Below, piece after piece: positions 46,797-54,571 of a stretch of DNA of 64,000 bases (within the stretch, counting starts at the first letter, position 1; the number at the start of each line of letters is the position of its first letter). Both the position numbers and the translations under genes were made by a program. The DNA is from Flavobacteriales bacterium (GTDB taxonomy: Bacteria > Bacteroidota > Bacteroidia > Flavobacteriales_E > Vicingaceae). Where the stretch lies: assembly GCA_020853105.1 (NCBI GenBank), contig JADYZM010000028.1, positions 53,994 through 117,993 of the forward strand, written 5' to 3'. The notes beneath the pieces were generated by a model. It was not told the DNA's origin, searched no databases, and saw only the letters and a program-made list of their open reading frames with translations.

Positions 46797-48283
46797 TAAA
46801 TAGAATTTGCATAGTAATTTCGATGTTGATTTGTAATATTGATTTAATACAAAGCCAAACATATTTTAACAAACGTTACCCTGTTACTGATGGTTGGGGT
46901 AGCGTAGGGTTTAATGCAGTAGAAAATGATAGTGGTTATTTTTCGGCTAGTGTTTATATTTCACTTACTACCGGAAAGCAAAATCTTCGAATGTTACAAA
47001 CCGATTTTGAAGGGAATATACTTTTTGAAAAAATATATGGAGATACAACCTACTCCTACTTTGTAGGTTTTCAGGGTTCATTACAAAAAGTAAATAGTGG
47101 TGGTTATATTATGTTTGGAGGGAAACAAAATATCAATAAAAATTACGATTTACTTTACCGCTTTAACGATGTTGGTGATACCTTATGGACAAAAACATTA
47201 GGAGATACTACTGTTGCCTATGGTCATGTAGGCGACAACATGAAAGTAACCCCCGATGGAGGTTTTATTTGTATAGGCGACCGTGGCAGCCCGAGTGCTC
47301 CTATATCCATTATAAAAACCGATAGTTTGGGCAACCAGCAATGGGGAAAATTTTATGGTGGCACAACGTACGACAAACCCACTAGTATAGCCCTTTGCAG
47401 CGATGGAGGATATATATATTGCACCACCACCAAAAGCGGAGGAGTAGGTTTACCCACTTATTACAACATTAGGGTAATGAAAGTGGATAGTTTAGGCAAC
47501 ATGGTGTTTAACAAGTTTTATGGTGATGTGAAAGACGATGAAGCTCTTGGTATCATTCAAACCCAGGATGGAGGTTATGTGGTGGCAACATCTTATTCAA
47601 CAGCATCAGGTTTATACTTTCCTAGTCTGTTAAAATTAAATAATTTAGGTGACTCGTTATGGTTAAGAAAAGTAGTTCCTTTTACAGGTAATGGTTTCAA
47701 TAATTTCAGTACAGTGCTGGAGTTAAGTGATGGTAGTTTGGTAGCAGCAGGGAAAAATTGGTTTACCGATAGCGTTACTTTTGGTAGAGATAAAGGCTTA
47801 GTGGCTAAGATAACAGCCTCAGGCGATTTGGTTTGGCAAAGAGAACATGATTTAACCACATGTGCTACGTGTACTAATTACAATAGTTACTTGTATGATA
47901 TGAGAACCACCAGTGATGGCGGTTTTATCTGTTCGGGAGTAACCACACCGCCACAAGATATGTGGCTGTTAAAACTCGATAGTTTGGGTTGTGCAGATAC
48001 GGCATGTGCGTTGGCTACGGCTTTGGAGGAAACTAAAGAAATCTCCTTTTGGGATTTTAAAGTGTATCCGAATCCAGCCCATTCTTTTATTACAGTTGAA
48101 TTACAACATCCCATCTCATCAGTTAATTTTAAACTAATCGATTTAACAGGTAAGCAGGTTTTAACCCAACAACTAAATACTTCGTATACCCAAATTAATG
48201 TTCAGGAATTGCCCAAAGGCATTTATTTTTATGAGTTGATATCAGAGAAAGAAAGGTATTCAGGTAAATTGGTGGTGCAGTAA
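46793..48283 (+). CDS. Secreted propeller-like protein B with T9SS sorting domain
   Basis: The 496-aa protein has a signal peptide (about residues 1-22) and repeated units of the type PDGGFICIGDRG...IIKTDSLGNQQWGKFYGG and SDGGYIYC...VMKVDSLGNMVFNKFYGD, with DGG and DSLGN recurring roughly every 50-60 residues, as in delta-60-like propellers. The C-terminus has VYPNPAHSFITVELQ and a type A sorting domain ending YSGKLVVQ. Translation begins at GTG 46793, overlapping the A stop, and no better ATG keeps the signal peptide intact. It is a paralogue of 48810-50285. Confidence 0.82.
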   Translation: MINRICIVISMLICNIDLIQSQTYFNKRYPVTDGWGSVGFNAVENDSGYFSASVYISLTTGKQNLRMLQTDFEGNILFEKIYGDTTYSYFVGFQGSLQKVNSGGYIMFGGKQNINKNYDLLYRFNDVGDTLWTKTLGDTTVAYGHVGDNMKVTPDGGFICIGDRGSPSAPISIIKTDSLGNQQWGKFYGGTTYDKPTSIALCSDGGYIYCTTTKSGGVGLPTYYNIRVMKVDSLGNMVFNKFYGDVKDDEALGIIQTQDGGYVVATSYSTASGLYFPSLLKLNNLGDSLWLRKVVPFTGNGFNNFSTVLELSDGSLVAAGKNWFTDSVTFGRDKGLVAKITASGDLVWQREHDLTTCATCTNYNSYLYDMRTTSDGGFICSGVTTPPQDMWLLKLDSLGCADTACALATALEETKEISFWDFKVYPNPAHSFITVELQHPISSVNFKLIDLTGKQVLTQQLNTSYTQINVQELPKGIYFYELISEKERYSGKLVVQ

Positions 48284-48288
48284 GAATT

Positions 48289-48813
48289 ATGGAAAATATA
48301 CTAAAATATAAACAGCAGTCGGGTTTTTTCGTTCCTCTAAGCAAGTCCCCCTTCGGGGGATTTAGGGGGCTTCCAATAGCATTGCAAACTAACAAAAAAG
48401 GCAGCATTAATGCCCGAAATCTGTTAGACATGGCGTTTCATAAAAAAATAAAGGAGAGTTACCATTTTCCACAACATAATAGCAACAATACACGATTAAT
48501 TAACAATATAGTGCCGGCAACTGATAACCAACAGTTAATTAACCAACAACCAGCAACAGCATATCAATTAACCAATTACCCAAATCCTTTTAACGAAAGC
48601 ACAACCATACAGGCTGTATTACCTGAAAACAGTATAAATACTTATTTGGTAATGCATGATTTAATGGGGAGAGAAATTTACCGAATATCGTTAAAATCAG
48701 GGGTAAACAAACAAGTGATTGATAAAAATGTATTGCAACCGGGTATCTATCTCTATGCTATTGAAGAGAATGGTGTTGTTGTGAGTAAACAAAAACTGGT
48801 AAAATTAAAATGA
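48289..48813 (+). pseudogene. Remnant A' : truncated C-terminal copy of protein A with T9SS domain
   Basis: This 174-aa frame lacks a signal peptide. Residues about 32-60 (LQTNKKGSINARNLLDMAFHKKIKESYHFPQ) match protein A near residue 1660 (IQTTKKGSINARNLLDMAF), and a type A sorting domain follows (NYPNPFNESTTIQ, PGIYLYAIEENG). It therefore looks like the tail of a second copy of gene A whose first 1650 codons are lost. The new N-terminus is encoded by a dispersed repeat (SKSPFGGFRG). Its sorting domain is only loosely similar to that of A. It keeps ATGA coupling to B'. Without a signal peptide it should not be exported; it may still be translated as a coupling leader for B'. Confidence 0.75.
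48343..48372. repeat. Dispersed hairpin repeat (TCCCCCTTCGGGGGA type)
   Basis: TCCCCCTTCGGGGGA forms a perfect 6-base stem and is followed by TTTAGGGGGCTT. The pattern is one I know as widely dispersed in Bacteroidota genomes. Here it lies within the A' remnant; its GC content contrasts with the surrounding AT-rich DNA. Confidence 0.65.
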
Positions 48814-50285
48814 GGTTGAGGTTTAAAATAGGATTAATGGTTAGTGTTCTGTTTCCTTTACTAACCCATGCACAATACTTTAACAATAGATATCCTATTG
48901 ATAGCAGTAGTGCCGCCACAGCTTTTAATGCTATAGAAAACGACAGCGGATATTTAATGGTAGGCGGTTTTGCTCCCTTTGGTTATTATGCTTCTTTAGC
49001 ATTAATTCAAACTGATTTTAACGGTACTGAATTATTTCAAAAGATATATAAAACTAATACAGTACCCTATTATGCAGGTTCTAAAGGTTCTTTGCAAAAA
49101 GTAAATGGTGAAGGTTACATTATGTATGGAAGTACCTATAATGGTTCCAAAATTCGAGATTTACTTTATCGTTTTAACGACGTTGGTGATACCTTATGGA
49201 CAAAACAATTATCTGACACAACCTTTGATTACATAGGTCGTCAGGTTAAAGAAACTAGTGATGGTGGTTTTATCTGTATAGGAGATAGAGGAGTTTCTTT
49301 TGCTCCTATATTTATTATAAAAACTGATAGTTTAGGTAACAAACAATGGGAAAAATTTTATGGAGGTTCTCAATATGATTTGCCTACCAGTATAGCAGTT
49401 TGTAGTGATGGAGGATATATATATTGCACCACCACCAAAAGCGGAGGGGTGGGTTTGCCCACGTATTACAACATACGGGTAATGAAAGTGGACAGTTTAG
49501 GCAACATGGTGTTTAACAAGTTTTATGGCGATTTGTATAATGATAATAGTCATACCATTATCCAAACACAAGACGGAGGATATATTGTTTCAACCGCCTA
49601 TGCAATAGATACCACAACAGGTGTAAGAACCTACGCTAGCCTTTTAAAACTAGACAGTTCAGGCAATTTACTTTGGTTAAAAAAAGTGATGCCTATTAAA
49701 GGTAACGGACCTGACAGTTTCCAAACTGTACTTGAGTTGAGCGATGGTAGTTTGGTAGCAGCAGGTTTAAACCATTGGACCGACAGTATTGCCATAAGCC
49801 GCTATCACGGCTTAGTAGTAAAAACTACCCCACAGGGAGATATAATTTGGCAGAGAGAGCACCAGTTATCGACATGCAATACCTGCGACAGCTACTTGTA
49901 CGATATCAGAACCACCAGCGATGGCGGTTTTATCTGTTCGGGAGTAGCCAACTCGCCACAAGAGATGTGGCTACTAAAGTTAGACAGTTTAGGTTGTGCA
50001 GATACAGCATGTGCATTGGCTGTTGGGGTAGAAGCCCCTAAATCCCAGAAAGGGACTTTTAATGTTTATCCCAATCCTGCAAACTCTTTTATTATGGTTG
50101 AATCATCTGGTACATTAATATTATCAACTTTTAGATTAGTAGATATAACGGGTAAAGAAGTGTTAAGTAAACAAATTAATTCATCTTACACTCAAATTGA
50201 TATTCAAAATTTGTCAAAAGGTATTTATTTTTATGTAGTAACCAATGAAAAAGAGCGGTTTTCGGGGAAATTGATTATAAATTAA
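48810..50285 (+). CDS. Secreted propeller-like protein B' with T9SS sorting domain
   Basis: A 491-aa paralogue of the 46793-48283 product: signal peptide (about residues 1-21, ending LTHAQ), FNNRYPI, then the same DGG/DSLGN repeat series (SDGGFICIGDRG, IIKTDSLGNKQWEKFYGG, SDGGYIYCTTTKSGG) and a type A sorting domain (VYPNPANSFIMVES, GIYFYVVTNEKERFSG). ATG 48810 overlaps the A' stop (ATGA), mirroring the A-B junction. Some stretches are nearly identical to B in DNA while others have diverged, consistent with gene conversion. It probably carries out the same unknown surface role. Confidence 0.85.
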   Translation: MRLRFKIGLMVSVLFPLLTHAQYFNNRYPIDSSSAATAFNAIENDSGYLMVGGFAPFGYYASLALIQTDFNGTELFQKIYKTNTVPYYAGSKGSLQKVNGEGYIMYGSTYNGSKIRDLLYRFNDVGDTLWTKQLSDTTFDYIGRQVKETSDGGFICIGDRGVSFAPIFIIKTDSLGNKQWEKFYGGSQYDLPTSIAVCSDGGYIYCTTTKSGGVGLPTYYNIRVMKVDSLGNMVFNKFYGDLYNDNSHTIIQTQDGGYIVSTAYAIDTTTGVRTYASLLKLDSSGNLLWLKKVMPIKGNGPDSFQTVLELSDGSLVAAGLNHWTDSIAISRYHGLVVKTTPQGDIIWQREHQLSTCNTCDSYLYDIRTTSDGGFICSGVANSPQEMWLLKLDSLGCADTACALAVGVEAPKSQKGTFNVYPNPANSFIMVESSGTLILSTFRLVDITGKEVLSKQINSSYTQIDIQNLSKGIYFYVVTNEKERFSGKLIIN

Positions 50286-50287
50286 AT

Positions 50288-50320
50288 CGTCATTGCGAGG
50301 AGGTACGACGAAGCAATCTT
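50288..50320. repeat. Dispersed repeat of the CGTCATTGCGAGG type
   Basis: CGTCATTGCGAGGAGGTACG followed by ACGAAGCAATCTT, with ATTGC and GCAAT as inverted ends, is a pattern I recall as recurring in intergenic DNA of Bacteroidota and other bacteria. It sits 2 bases after the B' stop and touches the end of rimO. Confidence 0.6.
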
Positions 50321-51635
50321 ATAAAGTAATTATTCTACCATACAAATCAAAATCATCTGCCCCAGTAATTTCTACTGTAGCGAAATCACCAATTCTAACA
50401 AAATTATTTGCTTTTTCTACCAACACTTCATTATCTACTTCCGGCGAATCGAATTCTGTTCTTCCAACAAAATAATCGCCTTCCACTCTATCAAACAACA
50501 CTTTAAAAGTTTTGCCAATTTTACTCTCATTTAATGCCAACGAAATTCCTTGCTGTAATTCCATTACTTCGGCTGCTCTTCGCTGCTTTTCTTTTTCCGA
50601 AACATCGTCTTTCAACCCAAAAGCATGTGTATTTTCTTCATGAGAATAGGTGAAAACTCCTAACCTATCAAACTTCATTTCCTTAACCCAATCCTTCATT
50701 TCTTCAATGTCTTCTTTGGTTTCTCCCGGAAATCCAACTATAAAAGTGGTACGAATGGCAATGTTTGGAATAAGAACACGGATTTCATTAACCAATTTAG
50801 TGGTGTTTTCTCGAGTAGTTCCTCTTCGCATTGCCTTAAGCATATTGTTAGCAGCATGTTGCAGGGGTATATCTAAATAATTACAGATTTTTGGATTGTT
50901 TTTCATGGTTTCAATCACGTCCATCGGAAATCCTGTTGGGTAAGCGTAATGTAATCTAATCCATTCAATACCTTCTACTTTACACAATTCTTCTAATAAA
51001 GCGGAGAGTTTTCTTTCTTTATAAATATCTAGCCCATAGAACGTAAGTTCTTGAGCAATTAAAATCAGTTCCTTAACACCTTGTTTTGCAAGATTTCTTG
51101 CCTGTTCAACTAATTGTTCAATAGGCGTTGAATTGTGTTTTCCTCTCATAAGGGGTATTGCACAAAAAGAACAAGGTCTGTCGCAACCTTCAGATATTTT
51201 TAAATATGCATAATGGCTGGGAGTTGTTATTATTCTTTCGCCTATAAGCTCGTGTTTGTAATCGGCATTTAGTGTTTTAAGGAGCTTTGGAAGTTCACGA
51301 GTTCCGAAGAAAGCATCAACTTCTTTGATTTCAGATTCTAAGTTATTTTTATATCGTTCTGATAAACAACCCGTAACATATAACTTATCCAGTAAACCAT
51401 CTTTTTTCGCTTGTGCATATTCTAAAATAGTATCTATTGATTCTTGTTTGGCATTATCAATAAAACCGCAAGTATTTATTATAACAATAGACGAGTCGTT
51501 TTGTTCAGATTCATGCTCAACTTCATAACCGTTTGCTTTGAGTTGGGTCATGGTAACCTCCGAATCAAATAAGTTTTTTGAACAACCTAATGTAATTACA
51601 TTTACCTTGTTTTTCTTTAACGTTTTTGTTTTCAT
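50319..51635 (-). CDS. rimO: Ribosomal protein S12 methylthiotransferase RimO
   Basis: RimO is a radical-SAM enzyme that thiomethylates an Asp of ribosomal protein S12. Features: the N-terminal UPF0004 domain with VITLGCSKNLFDSEV and NTCGFIDNAKQESIDTI, the CxxxCxxC iron-sulfur motif in SEGCDRPCSFCAIPLMRG, and a C-terminal TRAM domain (residues about 375-438, ending DLYGRIITL). ATG 51635 is used; the track's extra 28 residues overlap ftsY in another frame. The ftsY stop lies 4 bases upstream, so the genes are coupled. Its end touches the dispersed repeat. Confidence 0.94.
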   Translation of the reverse strand: MKTKTLKKNKVNVITLGCSKNLFDSEVTMTQLKANGYEVEHESEQNDSSIVIINTCGFIDNAKQESIDTILEYAQAKKDGLLDKLYVTGCLSERYKNNLESEIKEVDAFFGTRELPKLLKTLNADYKHELIGERIITTPSHYAYLKISEGCDRPCSFCAIPLMRGKHNSTPIEQLVEQARNLAKQGVKELILIAQELTFYGLDIYKERKLSALLEELCKVEGIEWIRLHYAYPTGFPMDVIETMKNNPKICNYLDIPLQHAANNMLKAMRRGTTRENTTKLVNEIRVLIPNIAIRTTFIVGFPGETKEDIEEMKDWVKEMKFDRLGVFTYSHEENTHAFGLKDDVSEKEKQRRAAEVMELQQGISLALNESKIGKTFKVLFDRVEGDYFVGRTEFDSPEVDNEVLVEKANNFVRIGDFATVEITGADDFDLYGRIITL

Positions 51636-51639
51636 GAAT

Positions 51640-52596
51640 TTACTGTCCTTTAAAAAGCGAATCCACAAACTCCTGTTTATTGAATACTTGCAGATGTTCC
51701 ATTCCTTCACCAACACCAATGTATTTTACAGGAATTTTGAATTGGTCTGAGATGCCAATTACAACACCCCCCTTAGCTGTTCCATCAAGTTTTGTAATTG
51801 CTAATGCATTAATTTCAGTTGCTATTGAAAATTGTTTCGCTTGTTCATAGGCATTTTGTCCAGTTGACCCATCTAAAACTAAAAGGATTTCATTAGGGGC
51901 GTGTGGCAAAACCTTTTTCATTACACTTTTTATCTTGGTAAGCTCATTCATTAAGTTTATTTTGTTGTGCAAACGCCCGGCAGTGTCAATGATGACTACA
52001 TCAATTTTTTTAGCTTTTGCTGATTGCAATGTATCAAATGCTACAGAAGCAGGGTCAGCATTCATACCTTGTTCAACTATTGGGACATCTACACGTTTAG
52101 CCCATATCTTGAGTTGGTCAACAGCTGCTGCCCTAAAAGTATCTGAAGCACCAAGCATAACAGTTTTGCCTTGCTTTTTGAACTGATGTGCCAATTTTCC
52201 GATAGTTGTCGTTTTTCCAACACCATTGACTCCAACAACCATTATTACATAAGGTTCATCTTGAATGGGTATGTTAAAATCTTTATAATCATCTGTATTG
52301 TTTTCTTTCAATAGCTCAGAGATTTCTTCACGTAAAATAGTATTTAATTCAGCTGTGCCGAGATATTTATCTCTATCCACACGCTTTTCAATTTTTTCAA
52401 TAATTCGAAGAGTTGTGGCAACTCCAACATCAGCAGTTAATAGGATTTCTTCAAGATTATCTAATACTTCATCATCAATTTTAGATTTCCCAATTATTGC
52501 TTTTGAAATTTTTGAAAAAAAACTCTGATTGGATTGTTGTAATCCTTGATCTAATGATTGTTTTTTGTCTTTTGAAAATATATTGAACAAGCCCAT
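51640..52596 (-). CDS. ftsY: Signal recognition particle receptor FtsY
   Basis: FtsY is the SRP receptor GTPase that docks ribosomes at the membrane. At 318 aa it is a short form: an amphipathic start MGLFNIFSKDKK, a four-helix N domain, then the G domain with GVNGVGKTTTIGKLA (P-loop), DTFRAAAVDQL, DTAGRLHNKINLM and TKLDGTAKGG, the DTAGR and TKxD motifs of the SRP GTPases. ATG 52596 replaces the track's start, since MKEAFFIHT extends into the terminator region. It precedes rimO by 4 bases. Confidence 0.95.
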   Translation of the reverse strand: MGLFNIFSKDKKQSLDQGLQQSNQSFFSKISKAIIGKSKIDDEVLDNLEEILLTADVGVATTLRIIEKIEKRVDRDKYLGTAELNTILREEISELLKENNTDDYKDFNIPIQDEPYVIMVVGVNGVGKTTTIGKLAHQFKKQGKTVMLGASDTFRAAAVDQLKIWAKRVDVPIVEQGMNADPASVAFDTLQSAKAKKIDVVIIDTAGRLHNKINLMNELTKIKSVMKKVLPHAPNEILLVLDGSTGQNAYEQAKQFSIATEINALAITKLDGTAKGGVVIGISDQFKIPVKYIGVGEGMEHLQVFNKQEFVDSLFKGQ

Positions 52597-52605
52597 AGTA
52601 TGAAT

Positions 52606-52638
52606 AAAAAAAGCCTCTTTCAAAAAAGAAAGAAGCTT
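52606..52638 (-). terminator. Rho-independent terminator after the rpmG-DUF4295 pair
   Basis: On the minus strand AAGCTTCTTTC pairs fully (one G-T) with GAAAGAGGCTT over a 6-base loop, followed by a run of seven T. It lies between the DUF4295 gene and ftsY, so ftsY likely has its own start or depends on readthrough. Confidence 0.8.
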
Positions 52639-52659
52639 CAGTAATACAGTGTCTAAAAA

Positions 52660-52812
52660 TTATTTTTTAGATAAAAATTCTTGTACTTTTTCGTTTGGAA
52701 CCATACCTTGTTTAAACATATAAGCTCCTGTTTTTTCAGACTTAACCATTTTAATTACTTTAGTTAAGCTTTTTCCAGCTTTCTGTAACGAAGCAACAAC
52801 TTTCTTTGCCAT
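52660..52812 (-). CDS. DUF4295 small protein (50 aa), ribosomal-operon companion
   Basis: Too short for the ORF track: ATG at 52812 to TAA at 52660, 50 codons. The translation MAKKVVASLQKAGKSLTKV is very basic (pI clearly high) and ends VPNEKVQEFLSKK. This matches the DUF4295 protein that in Bacteroidota follows rpmG and precedes ftsY. Six bases separate it from rpmG. The function is unknown; its context suggests ribosome association. Confidence 0.9.
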   Translation of the reverse strand: MAKKVVASLQKAGKSLTKVIKMVKSEKTGAYMFKQGMVPNEKVQEFLSKK

Positions 52813-52818
52813 AGTAAA

Positions 52819-53001
52819 TTATTTAATTTCTTTGTGAACTGTAACCTTTTTAAGAATAGGATTGTATTTTTTCAATTCCATTCTCTCCGGTGTGTTTTTC
52901 TTATTTTTTGTTGTAATATATCTTGAAGTACCAGGTTTTCCGCTCTCTTTGTGCTCTGTACACTCCATGATTACTTGAATTCTATTTCCTTTTTTTGCCA
53001 T
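52819..53001 (-). CDS. rpmG: 50S ribosomal protein L33
   Basis: The 60-aa protein ([36 protein letters not shown]) is the Bacteroidota form of L33, with a single Cys rather than the zinc-ribbon tetrad. An AGGAG sequence 10 bases before the ATG is one of the few clear Shine-Dalgarno-like sites in the window. rpmB (L28), usually just upstream, is absent; murB lies there instead. Confidence 0.96.
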   Translation of the reverse strand: MAKKGNRIQVIMECTEHKESGKPGTSRYITTKNKKNTPERMELKKYNPILKKVTVHKEIK

Positions 53002-53031
53002 GACTTTAGTCTCCTAATTTTTTACGGACTG

Positions 53032-53039
53032 CAAATGTA
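53032..53039 (-). promoter_or_regulatory. Putative rpmG -7 box
   Basis: Minus-strand TACATTTG, 30 bases before the rpmG ATG, matches TAnnTTTG. No -33 TTG was found. Confidence 0.5.
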
Positions 53040-53066
53040 CTATTTTTTTTATTATTTCATACTTTC

Positions 53067-54077
53067 TTAAATAATATTTACTTCTCTCTCGAGTTCAACC
53101 CCAAATTTACTTTTTACTTTTTCAATAATTTCTTCAGAAAGTTTAAGAATTTCATTTCCACTAGAGCCTCCGTAGTTTACCAATACAAGTGCTTGGTTTT
53201 TATGAATTCCACAATTTCCTTTTTGTAGCCCTTTCAAACCACAAGTTTCAATTAACCATCCGGCTGCTAACTTAAAACTACCATCTTTTTGAAGATAATT
53301 TGGCATTGATGGATATTCAGATAACAATTGAATCTTTTTAGCAAAACTAACTGTAGGATTTTTAAAAAAACTTCCTGCATTTCCAATTTCATTAGGGTTT
53401 GGTAATTTACTTTTTCTAATGTTTATTACAGCGTTGGAAACATCAATAATCGAAGGCTTTAAAACACCCGTTTTCTTTAATTCGTCTTCAATTGCTCCGT
53501 ATGATGTATTAATTTTCGGATTTTTTGAAAGATTAAAAATTACAGAAGTTATTACATATTTACCTTTTGCTGAAGTTTTAAAAATACTGCTTCTATAATC
53601 AAATTCACATATTTTATTTGAAAAACTAATGGTTGTGAGTTCCTTAATATCAATAGCTTCAACACTTTCTATCACATCTTTTACTTCAACGCCATAGGCT
53701 CCAATATTTTGGATTGGACAAGCACCTACCGTACCTGGAATTAATGAAAGATTCTCGATACCTCCATAATTTCTATTAACACAATAAATTACGAAATCAT
53801 GCCAAACCTCACCAGAACCAACCTTTAGCGTTATTTCATTATCATTTTCATCAACAACATCAATTCCTTTAATGTTGTTTTTTATTATTAATCCCGCGAA
53901 ATCTTTAGTAAATAGTATATTGCTTCCACCACCTAATATGAGAATTTCGGATTGGTTATTTTTTAAAACTTCTTTGAGTTTATCTATGGAGTTTACTTCA
54001 ACAAAAGAATTGGTTTGAACTTCAATTCCAAAAGTGTTAAATTGTTTTAGAGAAACATTTTTACTAACTTCTCCCAT
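53067..54077 (-). CDS. murB: UDP-N-acetylenolpyruvoylglucosamine reductase
   Basis: MurB reduces UDP-GlcNAc-enolpyruvate to UDP-MurNAc with FAD and NADPH. The 336-aa protein shows ILILGGGSNILFTKDF (FAD diphosphate binding), NLSLIPGTVGACPIQNIGAYGVEV, and IRKSKLPNPNEIGNAGSFFKNP with the catalytic Ser and Glu region, then the C-terminal GAGFLI-like AAGWLIETCGLKG. It is the longer type I form. It lies 6 bases downstream of ispF and probably shares its transcript. Confidence 0.95.
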   Translation of the reverse strand: MGEVSKNVSLKQFNTFGIEVQTNSFVEVNSIDKLKEVLKNNQSEILILGGGSNILFTKDFAGLIIKNNIKGIDVVDENDNEITLKVGSGEVWHDFVIYCVNRNYGGIENLSLIPGTVGACPIQNIGAYGVEVKDVIESVEAIDIKELTTISFSNKICEFDYRSSIFKTSAKGKYVITSVIFNLSKNPKINTSYGAIEDELKKTGVLKPSIIDVSNAVINIRKSKLPNPNEIGNAGSFFKNPTVSFAKKIQLLSEYPSMPNYLQKDGSFKLAAGWLIETCGLKGLQKGNCGIHKNQALVLVNYGGSSGNEILKLSEEIIEKVKSKFGVELEREVNII

Positions 54078-54083
54078 GTGTAT

Positions 54084-54563
54084 TTACATTTTTTGGATTA
54101 GAACAACCGCATAAGCTGATACCCCCTCTTCTCTACCTTCAAACCCTAGTTTTTCTGTTGTTGTAGCTTTTATAGAAATATCATCTTCATCAACACAAAG
54201 AATTTCTGCTAAAACTGATTTCATTTGAGGTATATACGGGTTAACTTTTGGTTTTTCTAAAGCTATTGTAGCGTCTATGTTTCCTATTTTAAAGTTTTTT
54301 TTATGAATTAATTCTACAACTTCCTTTAAGAGAATCTTGCTGTCGATGCCTTTGTATTTCTCATCTGTTGGAGGAAAATGAAAACCTATATCTCTTAAAT
54401 TAGCAGCACCTAAAAGTGCATCACAAATAGTATGAATTAATCCGTCAGCATCAGAATGTCCTACAGCCCCTTTTGAGTGTGGAATTTTTATTCCACCAAG
54501 CCAAAAATCATATCCTTCCCTCAGTTGATGAACATCAAAACCAAAGCCAACTCGAATTTTCAT
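54084..54563 (-). CDS. ispF: 2-C-methyl-D-erythritol 2,4-cyclodiphosphate synthase
   Basis: IspF is the fifth enzyme of the MEP isoprenoid pathway. The 159-aa protein has GFGFDVHQL (metal His and Asp), HSDADGLIHTICDALLGAANLRDIGFHFPPTDEKYKG (the signature), and KATTTEKLGFEGREEG at the C-terminus. Length and order are normal for the trimeric enzyme. It is 8 bases after porV and precedes murB, so the three may be one message. Confidence 0.96.
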   Translation of the reverse strand: MKIRVGFGFDVHQLREGYDFWLGGIKIPHSKGAVGHSDADGLIHTICDALLGAANLRDIGFHFPPTDEKYKGIDSKILLKEVVELIHKKNFKIGNIDATIALEKPKVNPYIPQMKSVLAEILCVDEDDISIKATTTEKLGFEGREEGVSAYAVVLIQKM

Positions 54564-54571
54564 CTAAAATA

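Noticed and set aside
50293-50475. 60-aa ORF MRGGTTKQS... on the plus strand
   Set aside because: Its start is the translation of the dispersed repeat and the rest is antisense to rimO.
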